Shown piece by piece: positions 1 through 11,565 of a stretch of DNA of 64,000 nucleotides (its first letter is position 1; each line of letters begins with the position of its first letter). A program made the translations under genes and the position numbers. Source of the stretch: Pochonia chlamydosporia 170 (Eukaryota; Ascomycota; Sordariomycetes; Hypocreales; Clavicipitaceae); NCBI RefSeq assembly GCF_001653235.2, contig NC_035795.1, positions 434,001 through 498,000 of the forward strand, written 5' to 3'. Under the pieces are notes generated by a model. It was not told the DNA's origin. It did no database searches and saw only the letters and a program-made list of their open reading frames with translations.

Positions 1-3000
1 CCACTTCCCGTCTGCTCTCAGCTCAGTTGCCGAGGCTGACAGACTAGCGCCATGAGCTACCCAATATCATTTGTAACATTTGTATCTGTCTGGCTCCTTC
101 ATTCCGTTTCCGTTTCCGAAAGTTACCCAAGTACCTAGCAGCAGGCAGCAACATTGAATAGTAAACCCCCGGCATGAGGCCATATACTTGCGGTGTTTGA
201 ACTACACCAGTTGGCCTTTCTTGTGCCCAACCCTACGCAACCCAAGATGACCCAAGAGGTATAAACAAAGACCGTTGACAAAGGTTAAATGATGCCAAGC
301 CGCCCAAGCTGTCAACAGATTTGAGTTTATAAATGCATCGGCGACCTCCGTTGCCGCAAGTTCTCCTCACCCTTGGAAATATCCTAAAACGCCTTCCCGC
401 CAGGATGGCTTTTGTCATGATTGGCTCGTACAACCGCCATCCTGTTAAGGCCACAACTGACAGGATACCCTTCCATCCCCATCCCAAGCTAGCCAATTCA
501 GGTCTGGTTGTAAGGATTTCCCTACATTCATACACACGGAACATGCATATTTAGACAATGGATAAGATTTGGCTGTTGGACTGGAGAAACAGCTTGGCTA
601 AAACCAATTCTACCCCGCAAGAAAGGATCGGGCATGGCCCAGGTTCCCAAATATCACGGCCATCGCCGAATTTAGGAATCCATCACGCGGGGTACATCAC
701 GAGGCAGAACTCAAGCCAGATCTCTCTAAGTTATTCGTTCTCATTTTCGTTTTCCAGATCCGTTGTGACTCAGATATATGCGCAATACCCCAGAAACGGA
801 TACCCTTTGCAGGTTGTCATGCAGGATTCGCAATGAGGCTAATTACGAACCCGGCCACTCAAATAATATATGACATCGGGTTTCTTTACTAGACTTTTCT
901 TGCATAATCTAGATTGTCTACCCCGGATTGTCCTTCTTGATCAAGGTACGTAGTATGTGAGAATGTCTAGCTGCATGGTTGGTCCTGTGTCGTTCTCATG
1001 GGCAGCTTATTTAAATCGACTTCAGGTATTTCGAATCCCATGTGCTGATTGAATCTCTTGTGCTGGTCCTCGTTGAACTCTGAGCATAAGCTCAGGTGCA
1101 ACTACTTGTCAACTCTTTGCTGATCAATTCCGCCGCCACATGCACATCCCGCTTGGCGTTCTTCTAACTGGCCATGTATTTACCAAGATAACTCTATTCG
1201 CCAAGAAAATTGACTCGTCTATGACTTACAATAATGAGACACAGAGATGGCGTTTCTGTGTTACCACCGACCGTCCCAGCGGATTGTGGCGATCTACAAT
1301 GTAAGCTCATCCGGGACACGCCGCTTCACATGGAACCTCTCAGGCCATTCCGGCTTACCCAAGGCTCATACAAGGTTGCGAGGGACGAATATTACCTATG
1401 TATCGAAATGCTGATATTTGTAATATATCTGCGGAGGCTAGTGTTGTGAATGCGCTGCTGATCCCACCTGCGGGTAATTGGTAAAGGTCTTGTTGCATTC
1501 TCAACATCGGAGACTCGTAAAACTGCCCGCTGCATGACCGCGCCTCCTCTGACACAAATAGGGCATAAGGTTATTTCTAAAAGGCTCTCTTATGGTTAGG
1601 AAACAACAGTCTTCGAAGCGTGAGGTACCTACAGGTCCTCCCACCCTATAGCATCATTGAAATGCCTGGGTTGGAAATCCATGTGGCACAGAGAGCCTGC
1701 AGACCTGAGGTTTGACCTTCCTGATACTCAAATGCGCGGGCAGTGTGAATCTGGAGTGCGTTCGAGGCAGATGGTCCGATAATGATTTACAAAGCAGGCA
1801 TTTTGGACCAATTTGGTCTCCTTGTTGTAGCCAGAGGCAACAAACGCGAACATAATCCAAGGGCCCTTGATGCTGACAATACACATGGAAATTGCGAAGT
1901 GGAAGTTGTCTCAATGTCTGAAGGTTGGTCGACAGCCTGCCTGGATCGGAGATGAGATCTAGATATGTGCGAGCAAAATACTCCGTGGTGGACAGATACG
2001 GATACGTCACTGGCCATGGAAGTTTCGGTATACCGGGGGAAGAAGCGGTATTCTATCCTATAAATCAATACTCCGTAGTAAGTATTCAATTGCGAAACGG
2101 AAAATTAAGAATCCTGAGGAATGGACGTTGTGCCGCATAATGAGACCAGCAGAGTGCCGGATAATAATACTTGGTGGCGTTGGCGACAAAGTACGTGAGG
2201 TGTAGGTACATTGCAGCCATTGAGTGGCAGTGGCGAAGGACTGAGGATTCCGAGATTTTCTCCGTGCTGGCATAGGCATGGATTGGCATGTAGGGCATCA
2301 GACATCCAATGTCAACGATCCGTTTGGTTGGGCCGGTGCGTTGAGCTTGTGATGATTATTACTGGTCGACGAGTCGCTGCGCAGGCAGTTTGCGGGCCGG
2401 CAGCCAACCGTTGGAGACTGCGCTGGGAATGTGACTGGGTGACAAAATCATCCCAACATTGAAGTTTTGTCCTGCTGACCACTTTTTGCACCGAAGGAGA
2501 CGTCGCCTGTGCTGTCAATCTGGCTCATGTCTGACTGGTCACTATTCTTCCTTCGCCCACAGCTGCCAGACATGGACACAAATTGCAAGTAGCACTTGAT
2601 AGGCAGGGGCTCGTACTCAGCAGGACCAGACTGGACCAGACTGGACCAACCAGACAGCCTGGAGGTGCGAGCTTTGTGCAGTACCGGCACACGGCAACCA
2701 TCGGTCCACAGTGCATCTATCCATGACACGACACGGAAGAGTATGGCCTGGTCTCCATCAATTCATGTCAAGGCTGGCCTGAGCTGGCGCCTCTTGTGCT
2801 CCAGTCTGGAGTGGTCAATACGTTACTGTCCAACACGGAAGGACGTGGTGTAGGTGCATACTGAAATTTGCTTGTGTCTCCATCGTGCCTTCCATGTCCA
2901 GCATCGTTTGTACTCCGTCTCCCTGATTTCAGACATTCTCAAACATTCCCACCAAACCGGACCCTTTGGTTTGTATTTTCGTCCCAGGACACACTCATCA

Positions 3001-3527
3001 CACCTGGACTTTATTTTCAGTTCCCAACGAGCCTGCCCCCCTTTTTCATTCCACTGTTCAGATCCTTCGCGACAAGGCACCCAGCTGTCCCAAAGCAAGT
3101 GCCTCGCTAGACAAATCCTCCGCACCTAGATGGACATAGAAGCCCGTTGCAATAGCTTCAGCTCCATCGAACCGGACAAACAGATTCTTCTCTGTATTCT
3201 GCACCGGGATCCCGTGTGTAACGCGTCACTTTTCAAGGCCTCAGCGAGTTGAACCGCTAGCCTGATAGAATCCGTTGCCAACCCAAGACCATCTGTCTGA
3301 CATTAGTACGGAGACACGACATTTACTGGCGAATCTGCTCATGGTAGAGCAAAGTCGCTCTGATCCGCCTCTCGACCGGTCCACGCACACTTTTCTCCAG
3401 GACAATCTTCGTCTTTGATGCATTTCCCAGTGCTGGCAGCGCTCGAGTTCATCAGCCAACAGTGAGGTTTTGTTGTGCTGTCTGTCTGTTACACTCTCGC
3501 CACACAGCCACGATAAACGTTTCGGCC
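1..3527. other. Intergenic region upstream of the sulfite oxidase gene
   Basis: No recognisable gene was found on either strand; the short open frames show no family motifs and do not splice into anything I know. A 10-nt unit (GGACCAGACT) is repeated in tandem at about 2623-2649. The last ~650 bases are pyrimidine-rich on the + strand and probably hold the promoter and 5' leader of the sulfite oxidase gene. Confidence 0.6.
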
Positions 3528-5534
3528 ATGAACTTTCGACAACCTACCTGTCTAGCTCAACGGGGTTTGGGTCTTCGCATTTCCCAACGCCAGGCAAGAC
3601 CGGATTTCTTTGCAACAACAATCTGTCGACGCGCATTCTCCTCTTCCACCCCGAGGACAGCGGAGGCCGGTCCTCATAAACGCGGCCCGACGTCACGGGT
3701 GTCGGCGGTACGGCATTCGGTCCGGCCCCGTTCTCAGATCGCGGCCCTCCTAGCCGGTCTTGGTTTGCTATCATTTACACTCTTTGTTTCTCCCACTGCC
3801 CCTACAACCTTCGATGCTCATTACGCATCATCCCCGCCCGTTTCTTCTCCTTCCCCCAAATCTGAGTCTGCACCATCCCCTGAGAATCCCTCGGATAGTC
3901 GCGATCCAGACCTTCCGCGATTCCGCATAGCTGAAGTCCGAAAGCATGGGGCCGATTCGGACAATCCGTGGGTCATCCACGGCGACAAAGTCTACGATAT
4001 CACGGATTGGATATCAGCACACCCTGGAGGCCAAGTCATTCTCCGTGCTGCTGGAGGATCCATAGACCCGTATTGGAATATTTTTACCATCCACAAAAAT
4101 CAATATGTTTACGATATCTTGTCTCAGTATTTAATCGGCTACGTGGACCAAGCCGATCTCATCAATGGCAAGCCTGCTCAAGACCAAATCGAGGATCCTT
4201 TCGAAAATGACCCAGAGCGACATCCATTACTTATTACCCGCACAGCTAAGCCGCGGAATGCGGAAACACCTGGAGAAGCGCTCAGCGCACAGTTCTTGAC
4301 GCCTAATGACCTTTTCTATGTTCGCAACCACATGTGGGTTCCCACCATCGACGATGCCCAGTCAAATGAGCATCGATTGACAGTCGAACTCTTTGACGGC
4401 ACAATGAAAGAATACACTCTGCAGGACCTAAAGACGAAGTTTCCAAGACACAAGGTCACTGCTGCTTTGCAGTGCTCCGGCAACCGCCGGAAGCATATGA
4501 GCGATGATTCTGGAAAGCAAACAAATGGCCTCCCCTGGACATCTGGAGCTATATCAAATGCATCATGGGAGGGAGTCCTTTTATCCGACGTACTAGCCGA
4601 CGCTGGATTTGATGTATCAGAAGCCAGGAGTGGCTCGAGCGAAACGCAACATGTGCAATTCACTGGATTAGAAGCCTATGGCGCATCGATCCCAATCAAG
4701 AAGGCTATTGACCCGCAAGGGGATGTCTTGCTGGCATATCGCATGAACGACAAGCCACTGCCACGAGATCACGGGTTTCCACTTCGAGCCATCGTTCCTG
4801 GTCATGTTGCTGCTAGGTCAGTGAAGTGGCTCAACCACATTACTCTTAGCGACGAGGAGAGTACAAGTCAATGGCAGCGTAAGGACTATAAGTGTTTTGG
4901 TCCAAACCAGACCAAAGTCGATTGGGATACAGCCCCTGCCATTCAAGAATTACCCGTCCAGAGTGCCATCACTACGCTGAAGCTGGGCAATTGGATCGAC
5001 CCCAAAGCCGAACCCCACGTCTTGAAAAACGACCAAGAGTCGGGCGCTCGATCGCAGAGCTCTCCCGAACAGGAGATTACCATGACTGGGTATGCATTTT
5101 CTGGCGGCGGAAGGTCCATCATCCGCGTTGATGTGTCCGTAGATGGGGGCTGCTCCTGGACCCAGGCACATCTTTTGCCCGACTGTGTCTCTAAAAACGG
5201 CATGCCATCGCCTTGCCAAGGACACGGAGCGTGGTCTTGGAAGCGATGGCGATTTGAAGGAAGTGTTCCTCTCCACACATTCAAGAATAGGCCGAGCAGT
5301 GGTCCCGAAGATACAGTAGCCGCCGCTGCAAATCACAGGAGCCAAGACAATGGTCAGAAGCGTTGTACCACGGTTTTGGTCAAGGCAACCGACGATGCGT
5401 ATAATACGCAGCCAGAAAGTCATGCCGCAACATGGAATTTTCGTGGTAATCTAGCCACGGCGTGGCACAGAGTGCAAGTTTGCACAGACTGTTCTGGTTC
5501 TGTTCCAAGTGGCGCCCACACGCGACAAAAGTAA
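3528..5534 (+). CDS. Sulfite oxidase, cytochrome b5 plus molybdopterin type, mitochondrial
   Basis: Predicted to oxidise sulfite to sulfate with a Mo-molybdopterin centre, passing electrons through a b5 heme to cytochrome c in the mitochondrial intermembrane space. The single-exon protein is 668 aa from the ATG at 3528; the frame is open further upstream but has no ATG there. The N-terminus is Arg/Ser-rich, then a hydrophobic stretch at about residues 70-87 resembles a bipartite intermembrane-space signal. A cytochrome b5 domain follows (HPGG with His165, second heme ligand candidate His189). The oxidoreductase molybdopterin domain has the conserved Cys316 in LQCSGNRR, and a Mo-Co dimerisation domain runs to the C-terminus (WDTAPAIQELPVQSAI region). 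There is no FAD/NADH domain, which argues against nitrate reductase. The gene is convergent with rpn2. Function is inferred from the family; the motifs are visible directly. Confidence 0.93.
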   Translation: MNFRQPTCLAQRGLGLRISQRQARPDFFATTICRRAFSSSTPRTAEAGPHKRGPTSRVSAVRHSVRPRSQIAALLAGLGLLSFTLFVSPTAPTTFDAHYASSPPVSSPSPKSESAPSPENPSDSRDPDLPRFRIAEVRKHGADSDNPWVIHGDKVYDITDWISAHPGGQVILRAAGGSIDPYWNIFTIHKNQYVYDILSQYLIGYVDQADLINGKPAQDQIEDPFENDPERHPLLITRTAKPRNAETPGEALSAQFLTPNDLFYVRNHMWVPTIDDAQSNEHRLTVELFDGTMKEYTLQDLKTKFPRHKVTAALQCSGNRRKHMSDDSGKQTNGLPWTSGAISNASWEGVLLSDVLADAGFDVSEARSGSSETQHVQFTGLEAYGASIPIKKAIDPQGDVLLAYRMNDKPLPRDHGFPLRAIVPGHVAARSVKWLNHITLSDEESTSQWQRKDYKCFGPNQTKVDWDTAPAIQELPVQSAITTLKLGNWIDPKAEPHVLKNDQESGARSQSSPEQEITMTGYAFSGGGRSIIRVDVSVDGGCSWTQAHLLPDCVSKNGMPSPCQGHGAWSWKRWRFEGSVPLHTFKNRPSSGPEDTVAAAANHRSQDNGQKRCTTVLVKATDDAYNTQPESHAATWNFRGNLATAWHRVQVCTDCSGSVPSGAHTRQK

Positions 5535-6124
5535 ATTTAGAACAGCCATGGACAAACTTGTAAGATATTGGCGAATATTGGCCATGATGGTGGACCGGCA
5601 GGAATGGTGACGACCTGCCTGTAGTCCAAGCACAGCAACCCTGCTCGGATGAGTAAAATGTTCCTTTAGTGTGTTATAGCTTTTAAATAAAACTTGCGTA
5701 TCACTTCATTCGCTAGAATCTAGAGAACCCTCAAGGTCTTCTATGCCGTTATTGTAGGCTTGCCCACACTGCTTGGCTGACGGGCAGTTTGGAATGTTCT
5801 TCAGTTATAGTTTAGTGGCCGTGGTGCGCAAGTGTGCGCTTTTGCATCTCCCTCCGCGATTACTCTCACCTGAACCCAGGAGGAGCGACCAATTCACATA
5901 CGGTGTACACTAAGCTTCAGACAACAAACACATGAAATTTGTTACATCTATCATTCGAAAGCAGCCGAGCCGTAGCCAAATCATGTTTAAGCACGGCTTG
6001 GAATCGCCATCATGGTGATATATCTCAGTCCTCCTTTCTGTAATGGTACATATCAAATACACTCCCCTAGTATGCCACGCCGCATAGTCAACGGGATGCA
6101 GTTACCCCAGAATCACTTCCTCTT
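5535..6124. other. Convergent intergenic region
   Basis: This region lies between the stops of the sulfite oxidase gene and rpn2 and probably holds both 3' untranslated regions. I see no gene or repeat in it. Confidence 0.7.
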
Positions 6125-9100
6125 CTAATCGTCACTGTCCTCACCGTCTGTGAAGTACTCGAATTCGCCTGGTGTTGGGGCCTCCTCATCCCCTTCTCCG
6201 TCCTCGTCAACGGCAGTCAACACACCAGCCGCAGCCGCAGCTCCCGCGCCTATTCCATGATTTCCGCCAGGTGTCTGAGGATCACCTAAGAAAGATCCCT
6301 GGCCTCGGAGAAGCTGGCTTAGGGCCTGACTATTTGAGGCCCCGCGAGCTGGGTCAACAGCCCCGTCCAACAAGGACCTGGTCTGCGCACCAGATCTGGC
6401 CCCGCTTCGGGCCTGACCTGCGACGGGAGCACGTTCGGTGGTAACTTTCTTGAGTTTCTCTTCAATGAGCGATTTTGGCTCATTGGGTTGAGTATCGTCG
6501 AGAAGAAGGGGACCACCAGTGGGCTGCTTTCTTGTTAGCAAACCAATCTCAATATCAAACTTCAAACTATTGCACGGGAAGACTATTACCTTCTTAACGG
6601 GCTTATATCGGCCACCTGTGAAGCTGACATACTTCAGCTGTCCCGGCAAAACGCGACTCATATTCTCGATATCATAGCCAACCTTCTCTTTCTCGGGCTT
6701 TTTCTTGCTGTCCGAGGAAACAGCATCCTTATCCTCAGTGTCCTTCTTGTCTTTAGAGTCGTCCTTTTTCTTCTCCTCGTCCACATCCATCTTGTCGTCT
6801 CCTTTGGCAGGTGCAGGATCAATATCCATACTCTCCCGTCTTTGGGCGCGCTCCTTCTTCTGGGCACGGCGCTTGGCCTGCGCAGTCGTTGACAGAATCG
6901 CCGTGGCAATCAAAGCAGGGCCTTCTTCGACCTTGACCTCCTGCTCAGGTGGGTAGTCAAATAGGCTCTGCCGAGTAGCGCAGTGGAACTTGATATCAGG
7001 CATCTCCAAGTCATGATCAAGACCAATGATAGCCGTCGGTGAGAAACTCAGGGACAAGAAGTGAGTGAAGGGGAACCAGTACCAGTATTGAGTAAATACA
7101 GCCATTCCAACAATTCCAGCCATGTTGAGATTGCCAGTTTGTGTTTGGAGGCCAATGGTGCAATTGCGACCACCAGCATCGATGATTCCGAGAGCAAGAG
7201 CTGCACCAAACTTGGTCATGGCATCTTCGTGGCGGTCACCAACAACCTTCTTGAGTGTTTTGCGAATAGCCGGGACCTTGGGGTTCATAATGTCGTTCTG
7301 CTGAACCATGATCATCGAAAGGGCGATGAGGGCTCCCTGGCGGACGAAGTCCGTAGGGTCCTTCATCATAGGCTCGAGCAGATCGATGGCCTCGTCGAGG
7401 CCAGTTCCGGCGCACGAAATTCCCAGTGCCATGGCAGATCCGTAGCGAACATGAGGGTTATATGACTCAGAAAGAAGCTCTACCATCCGAGGCACGCTGC
7501 CAGGCTTCCGGAAGAGAATGAAACCCAAGCTCATGACGGCAATTCGACGAACGTCGTCGTTCACATCACTGACGGCAGTGTGAAGCAGTTTTCTGATTGC
7601 CTTGTTGCTTCCAGTTCCACAGTAGGCTAAAGCAACGGTCATGATACCGCCATATCGTAGGGTGGGATCTGGATCATTCAGAAGTCCTTCAATCAAAACA
7701 TCCGCTCCTTCCTGTCGACCAAACATAATCAGTGCCATGCCCAGAGCAACACCACGGACGATCTTTTCATGTGTTGTCTCATGGGCGTAAGTGATCATGT
7801 CCTCTAGGGCTTTCACGTTGCCAGTTCCCAACATGATAAGACCCATTGCGAGACCGACGGCCTCACCATTGAGGGCCGAATCCTGGAACAGAATTTCTTT
7901 GAGCTTTTCGAAAATCTCTGTATTGCCGGTAGCCATGCCAGCAATACCCAAACCGAGAGCGCCGCCATGTTGCACGACTTCCTCCTCAGCTTGGCTGAAC
8001 TGCGTTTTAAGATAGTCCAGAGCATCAGCGCCATGGTTGGCGTGAATAAGACCGTAGGCATACAGGGCGCCACCTTGGCTAAAGATCGAACCACTGCTAA
8101 GACCTCCTTGCCGAGGCAAATAAGGCTCGAGGAGCTTTCGAGACTGCGACAGATTGCCTCGGTGGATGACTCCCAGCGCGGCTGTGGCGGTGAATTTTGA
8201 CCAGTTGACGGCCTTGCCTAGCCATTCCAAGTTGTCTCGGAAGAACTTGTCGTTGGTTGTACCCTGATTCATGAACGCATTGCAAAATGTCACGGCAGTA
8301 TGGAAAATGGAGTTGCGGCCCTCCAAGCTATCGCGCACCTTGTTTAGGATGCTCAGGTCGGTGTGGTTATTGCGGTAGAGGAACTCAAGGTTGAGTCGAA
8401 TCGTTTTTGAACCATCAAGGATCAAACGGATGTTCCGGTAAACCTTAGCTTCGCCTTCAGCGAGTTCCTCCTCAGGTTCGTTTTCTTGATTATCCAGAAG
8501 TGCGTCGCTTTCTGTGGAATCATCAGACGTCTCCTTACTCTCCTTTGCTGGCTTTGCTTTAGGCAAAGATGCGAGGACCTTGCCTAAAAATTCTTGCGTT
8601 CCGTTGTCGTACAAGTCAAATGCTATTTGATAGGCATTAGCAATTGAGGTAGGGTCGCCATTGGCGACCAAAGTACGAAGCATGCGAGAGGCTTCCTCGT
8701 CTGAGTTCAGGTAGACAACACATCTAGCGATGGCAAAATAATCCGGGTTAGGAATGTCGTTCAGAAGATCGAGAATTAGCCGCAATATCTCGGTACGAAA
8801 ACTCCGCTCCTGCACAATGTCCATGCAAATACCAAGGGTATATTCCATGAGCTCCTCAGCGGGACCCTGGGGGCCATCCTGCGACTTGGACTTGACATTC
8901 TTTTCGTCTTCACTGGCTTGCTTGATGACACGCCGCAAAACATCGAGATTCCTGGCTTCGACGGCAATACCAACCACTTGCCTATACCGGCCCTGCTTCA
9001 AGCAGCTCGCAAATAGGCGCTCAATCACACGCTGTAGCGAATCCTCAGTGTCTTTACTAGGGAGCTCAGCAATTGAGCCGGATCGACCCTGCTTGACAAC

Positions 9101-9712
9101 AGGCTGAAACGTGGCATCGAGTATAGTATTATCGAGCGACGCACGCGAAAGTAGAGACTTTGGAGGCAGCGTCGTGTGAGAAAACGGAGTCGTTGGGGAC
9201 ATGACGGCGCTTTCTGAAGCATTGGAAAAGGTTGTCGTAAGCTCCGGTAGATCAATATTCTTCGCAGCGCGTGGCTTGGAGTTTTTGGCAGCGGTTGTGG
9301 CAATATACTGATCAACACACTTGGAGATGATAGTTTCCTCAAACTCGCCAGGTGAGTCCAGTTTGAAGAGGTCTCCAGCAGCCAGAGCGAAAACCATGCT
9401 ATCGTTGTATGCTTGAAGGTGATAGTACACTTTGGCGAGAACAAGCGCAGCGAGTTGACGTTCGGGGAAAGTTTCATCTTCATACAGCGCTTCGCTAAAG
9501 AGAAGAATGTTAGATTCCGGGGGCCATCAATGGAGGCAGCTTGGCGGTGCGAAGAAACAGGCGACAACTTACATTTGATTCAGGGCGCCAGCCACCTCCG
9601 TCCAGACAGTATCAATATCATCGTTCAAAGTCTGCAAAGCAAAAACCTTGAGCTCGGGCTCTTCGTCGGCCAAGAAGGCCAACACCCCGGTGGCCGACAC
9701 AAGTCCAGGCAT
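6125..9712 (-). CDS. rpn2: 26S proteasome regulatory subunit Rpn2 (PSMD1)
   Basis: Scaffold subunit of the base of the 19S regulatory particle; in the family it binds Rpn13 and ubiquitin receptors. Proposed exons on the minus strand are 9712-9573, 9494-6590 and 6523-6125, giving 1147 aa. The 140-nt first exon starts MPGLVSATGVLAFLADEEP and joins through a 78-nt intron to IEALYEDETFPERQ, the usual Rpn2 N-terminus. The centre carries proteasome/cyclosome repeats (GGALGLGIAGMATGN, RYGSAMALGISCAGTG). A Lys/Asp-rich acidic-basic segment sits near the C-terminus, and the acidic tail EFEYFTDGEDSDD is the known Rpn13-binding type of end. The 66-nt segment 6524-6589 has a GTAATA donor, a GCTAAC branch and a GCAG acceptor but is in frame and stop-free, so it could be read through. 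The gene shares a divergent promoter region with the triphosphatase gene. Confidence 0.95.
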
Positions 9713-11565
9713 GCCGATTGTTGTGATGGCGATGGATCACGGAAGCTTCTGGGTGACGCGGGAGTGAAGTAAAGGGGGGTACTGTGCAGTAACGAAACAG
9801 AAAATTAAAGATATCGGCAACAAAAGTATCGCCAGGGAAGGAGCTGGGAGGATGGCAGATGCAGATGAGGGTGGGAGGGAGGTCGGGAAATTGGCACAAC
9901 CAGTCAACCCGAAGCAGTTGACTTGAGCAAGACAGCAAGACACGAAACGATTCCACGTCAGGCACAGCTCTGCCTTGAGGGCGCACGGACCACCCTCAAA
10001 GCTCTGGAAACCTCCGACGTATGTGATGGCATGGAGGTTGCGCTAACGTGACTTTTCACGTGATCGTGCTGTTACTGAACCTGTCACGCCAATGGGGTCC
10101 CTTCGTTTGCGCGCAGCTTTGAGCAGATTATTTTAGATTAATGAGGCAGCAGACGTCAATAGAATAGTAGTAACACGCTGCATGATGTGTAACATGGAGG
10201 CTTTATACCGCTGCAGTGAGAATAAGAAGGGCAGCTTAGACTACAGTTGTCTTATGTCCAGCATAAAGATTGCCTAGCAGATTGCGCATGCATGGCACGG
10301 CGGCCCGTCGCTTTGGTGTAGCCAAACAATATGCTTGCGTCGCGGGAACGGCCGGTCTTGTTCGACTGCATCCATCAATGTGCATGTGAGAGCGGGATAC
10401 GTTCATTTTTCATGGGACTGCGATTGATGTTGGTGTAAGGAGTCACTCGAGGACTGACAGGGCAAGCTCTGTGGAGGGAGGGAGTTGAGACTGGCCGTGA
10501 TCTCGTCCCGTTTTGTTAATCTCGGATGACAGTGGGAAAAAGGATTGATGCCTTATTCCAAGGTCAGGGGACATTGACAGACTAGAAGCGAAGGACTCAT
10601 AATTCAACCAGACCAGCCATTAGGCCCATGGACTTGGCCAGGGATGTGGAGCAGATGAGTCGAAGCGAAGAGCTTAGGTACCGACCTATCTAGGGAGGTC
10701 GGTGTCAAAGCAGTCTGGTCTGGTGCTGTACTGTATTCTCACGTCCTTCAAGATGTGATGTTGGCTGTTGGCTGTTGGTTGCTGGTTGTTGTTGGTTGTA
10801 TCTGATGCCGCCTTTGTACGAAAATTGCACTAATTTGGCAAATAGTGGGTCTAACGCAAAATACCGTCTGTCTGGTCTGTTTCTGTTGGTGCTCTTGGTG
10901 CTCTGCCACTTGAGCACTTGAGTACCAGCCAAACTCGTGCTCGTGCTCGAAAAGCACGGCTCAAAAAAAGTGTCAGGTCCATTTGGCGCATTCACACGTT
11001 TGCCTGACTCCTCCCATGTGTCCTCAAACCATTCATCCCTGACAGACATCCCGCGAGCGACGGCCCACGGCAACGCCATTTTGAAATAGAAGACGCCATG
11101 CTGTGGTTAGCGACCATTTAGACATCTCTGTTTTCCATCATCCGCATCAGACACCGCGACAACATCAACGTCCTCCGTCCCTCCCTGACCACTGACCAGC
11201 TGCGTCGAGCTTCACAAAGTCCCATCTGCTCCCCGCGTCCCGTCCTGTCCCGGCCGCGTCTTTTGCACATTGGGACATTGGGGCATTGGGACATTGGCTC
11301 AACTCTTTGCTTGTCCCGCGACAGCGTGACAATGTTCACTTGCGCTTGCGACTCGCCGACTACGATCGCATCGTTTGCGCGCCTCGCGAGCCTTTAAGTT
11401 CAAGTTCCTCCCGGGGTTAGATAGAGGTCTGGTAGTTGCTGTTCGATGAACCGCCCGCAAACTTGCTCCATCGAATCGTCTGATATTCCGAAACTCGAGC
11501 GCCGGCACCGGCCAACACAAACAGACATACTGAAAATTCTCTCGAGATAGTCTATATCCCCCATC
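9713..11565. other. Divergent promoter region between rpn2 and the RNA triphosphatase gene
   Basis: This 1.85 kb stretch holds the 5' regions of both housekeeping genes. GTCTG-type repeats occur at about 10713-10724 and 10866-10880. Short open frames here (for example 10705-11079 on the minus strand) have no recognisable features. Confidence 0.6.

Noticed and set aside
1234..1449. 71-codon frame with a GTAAGC donor-like site
   Set aside because: No partner exon with recognisable coding content was found downstream.
10705..11079. 124-codon minus-strand frame in the rpn2-triphosphatase promoter region
   Set aside because: Low-complexity Asn/Gln end created by simple repeats; no motif.
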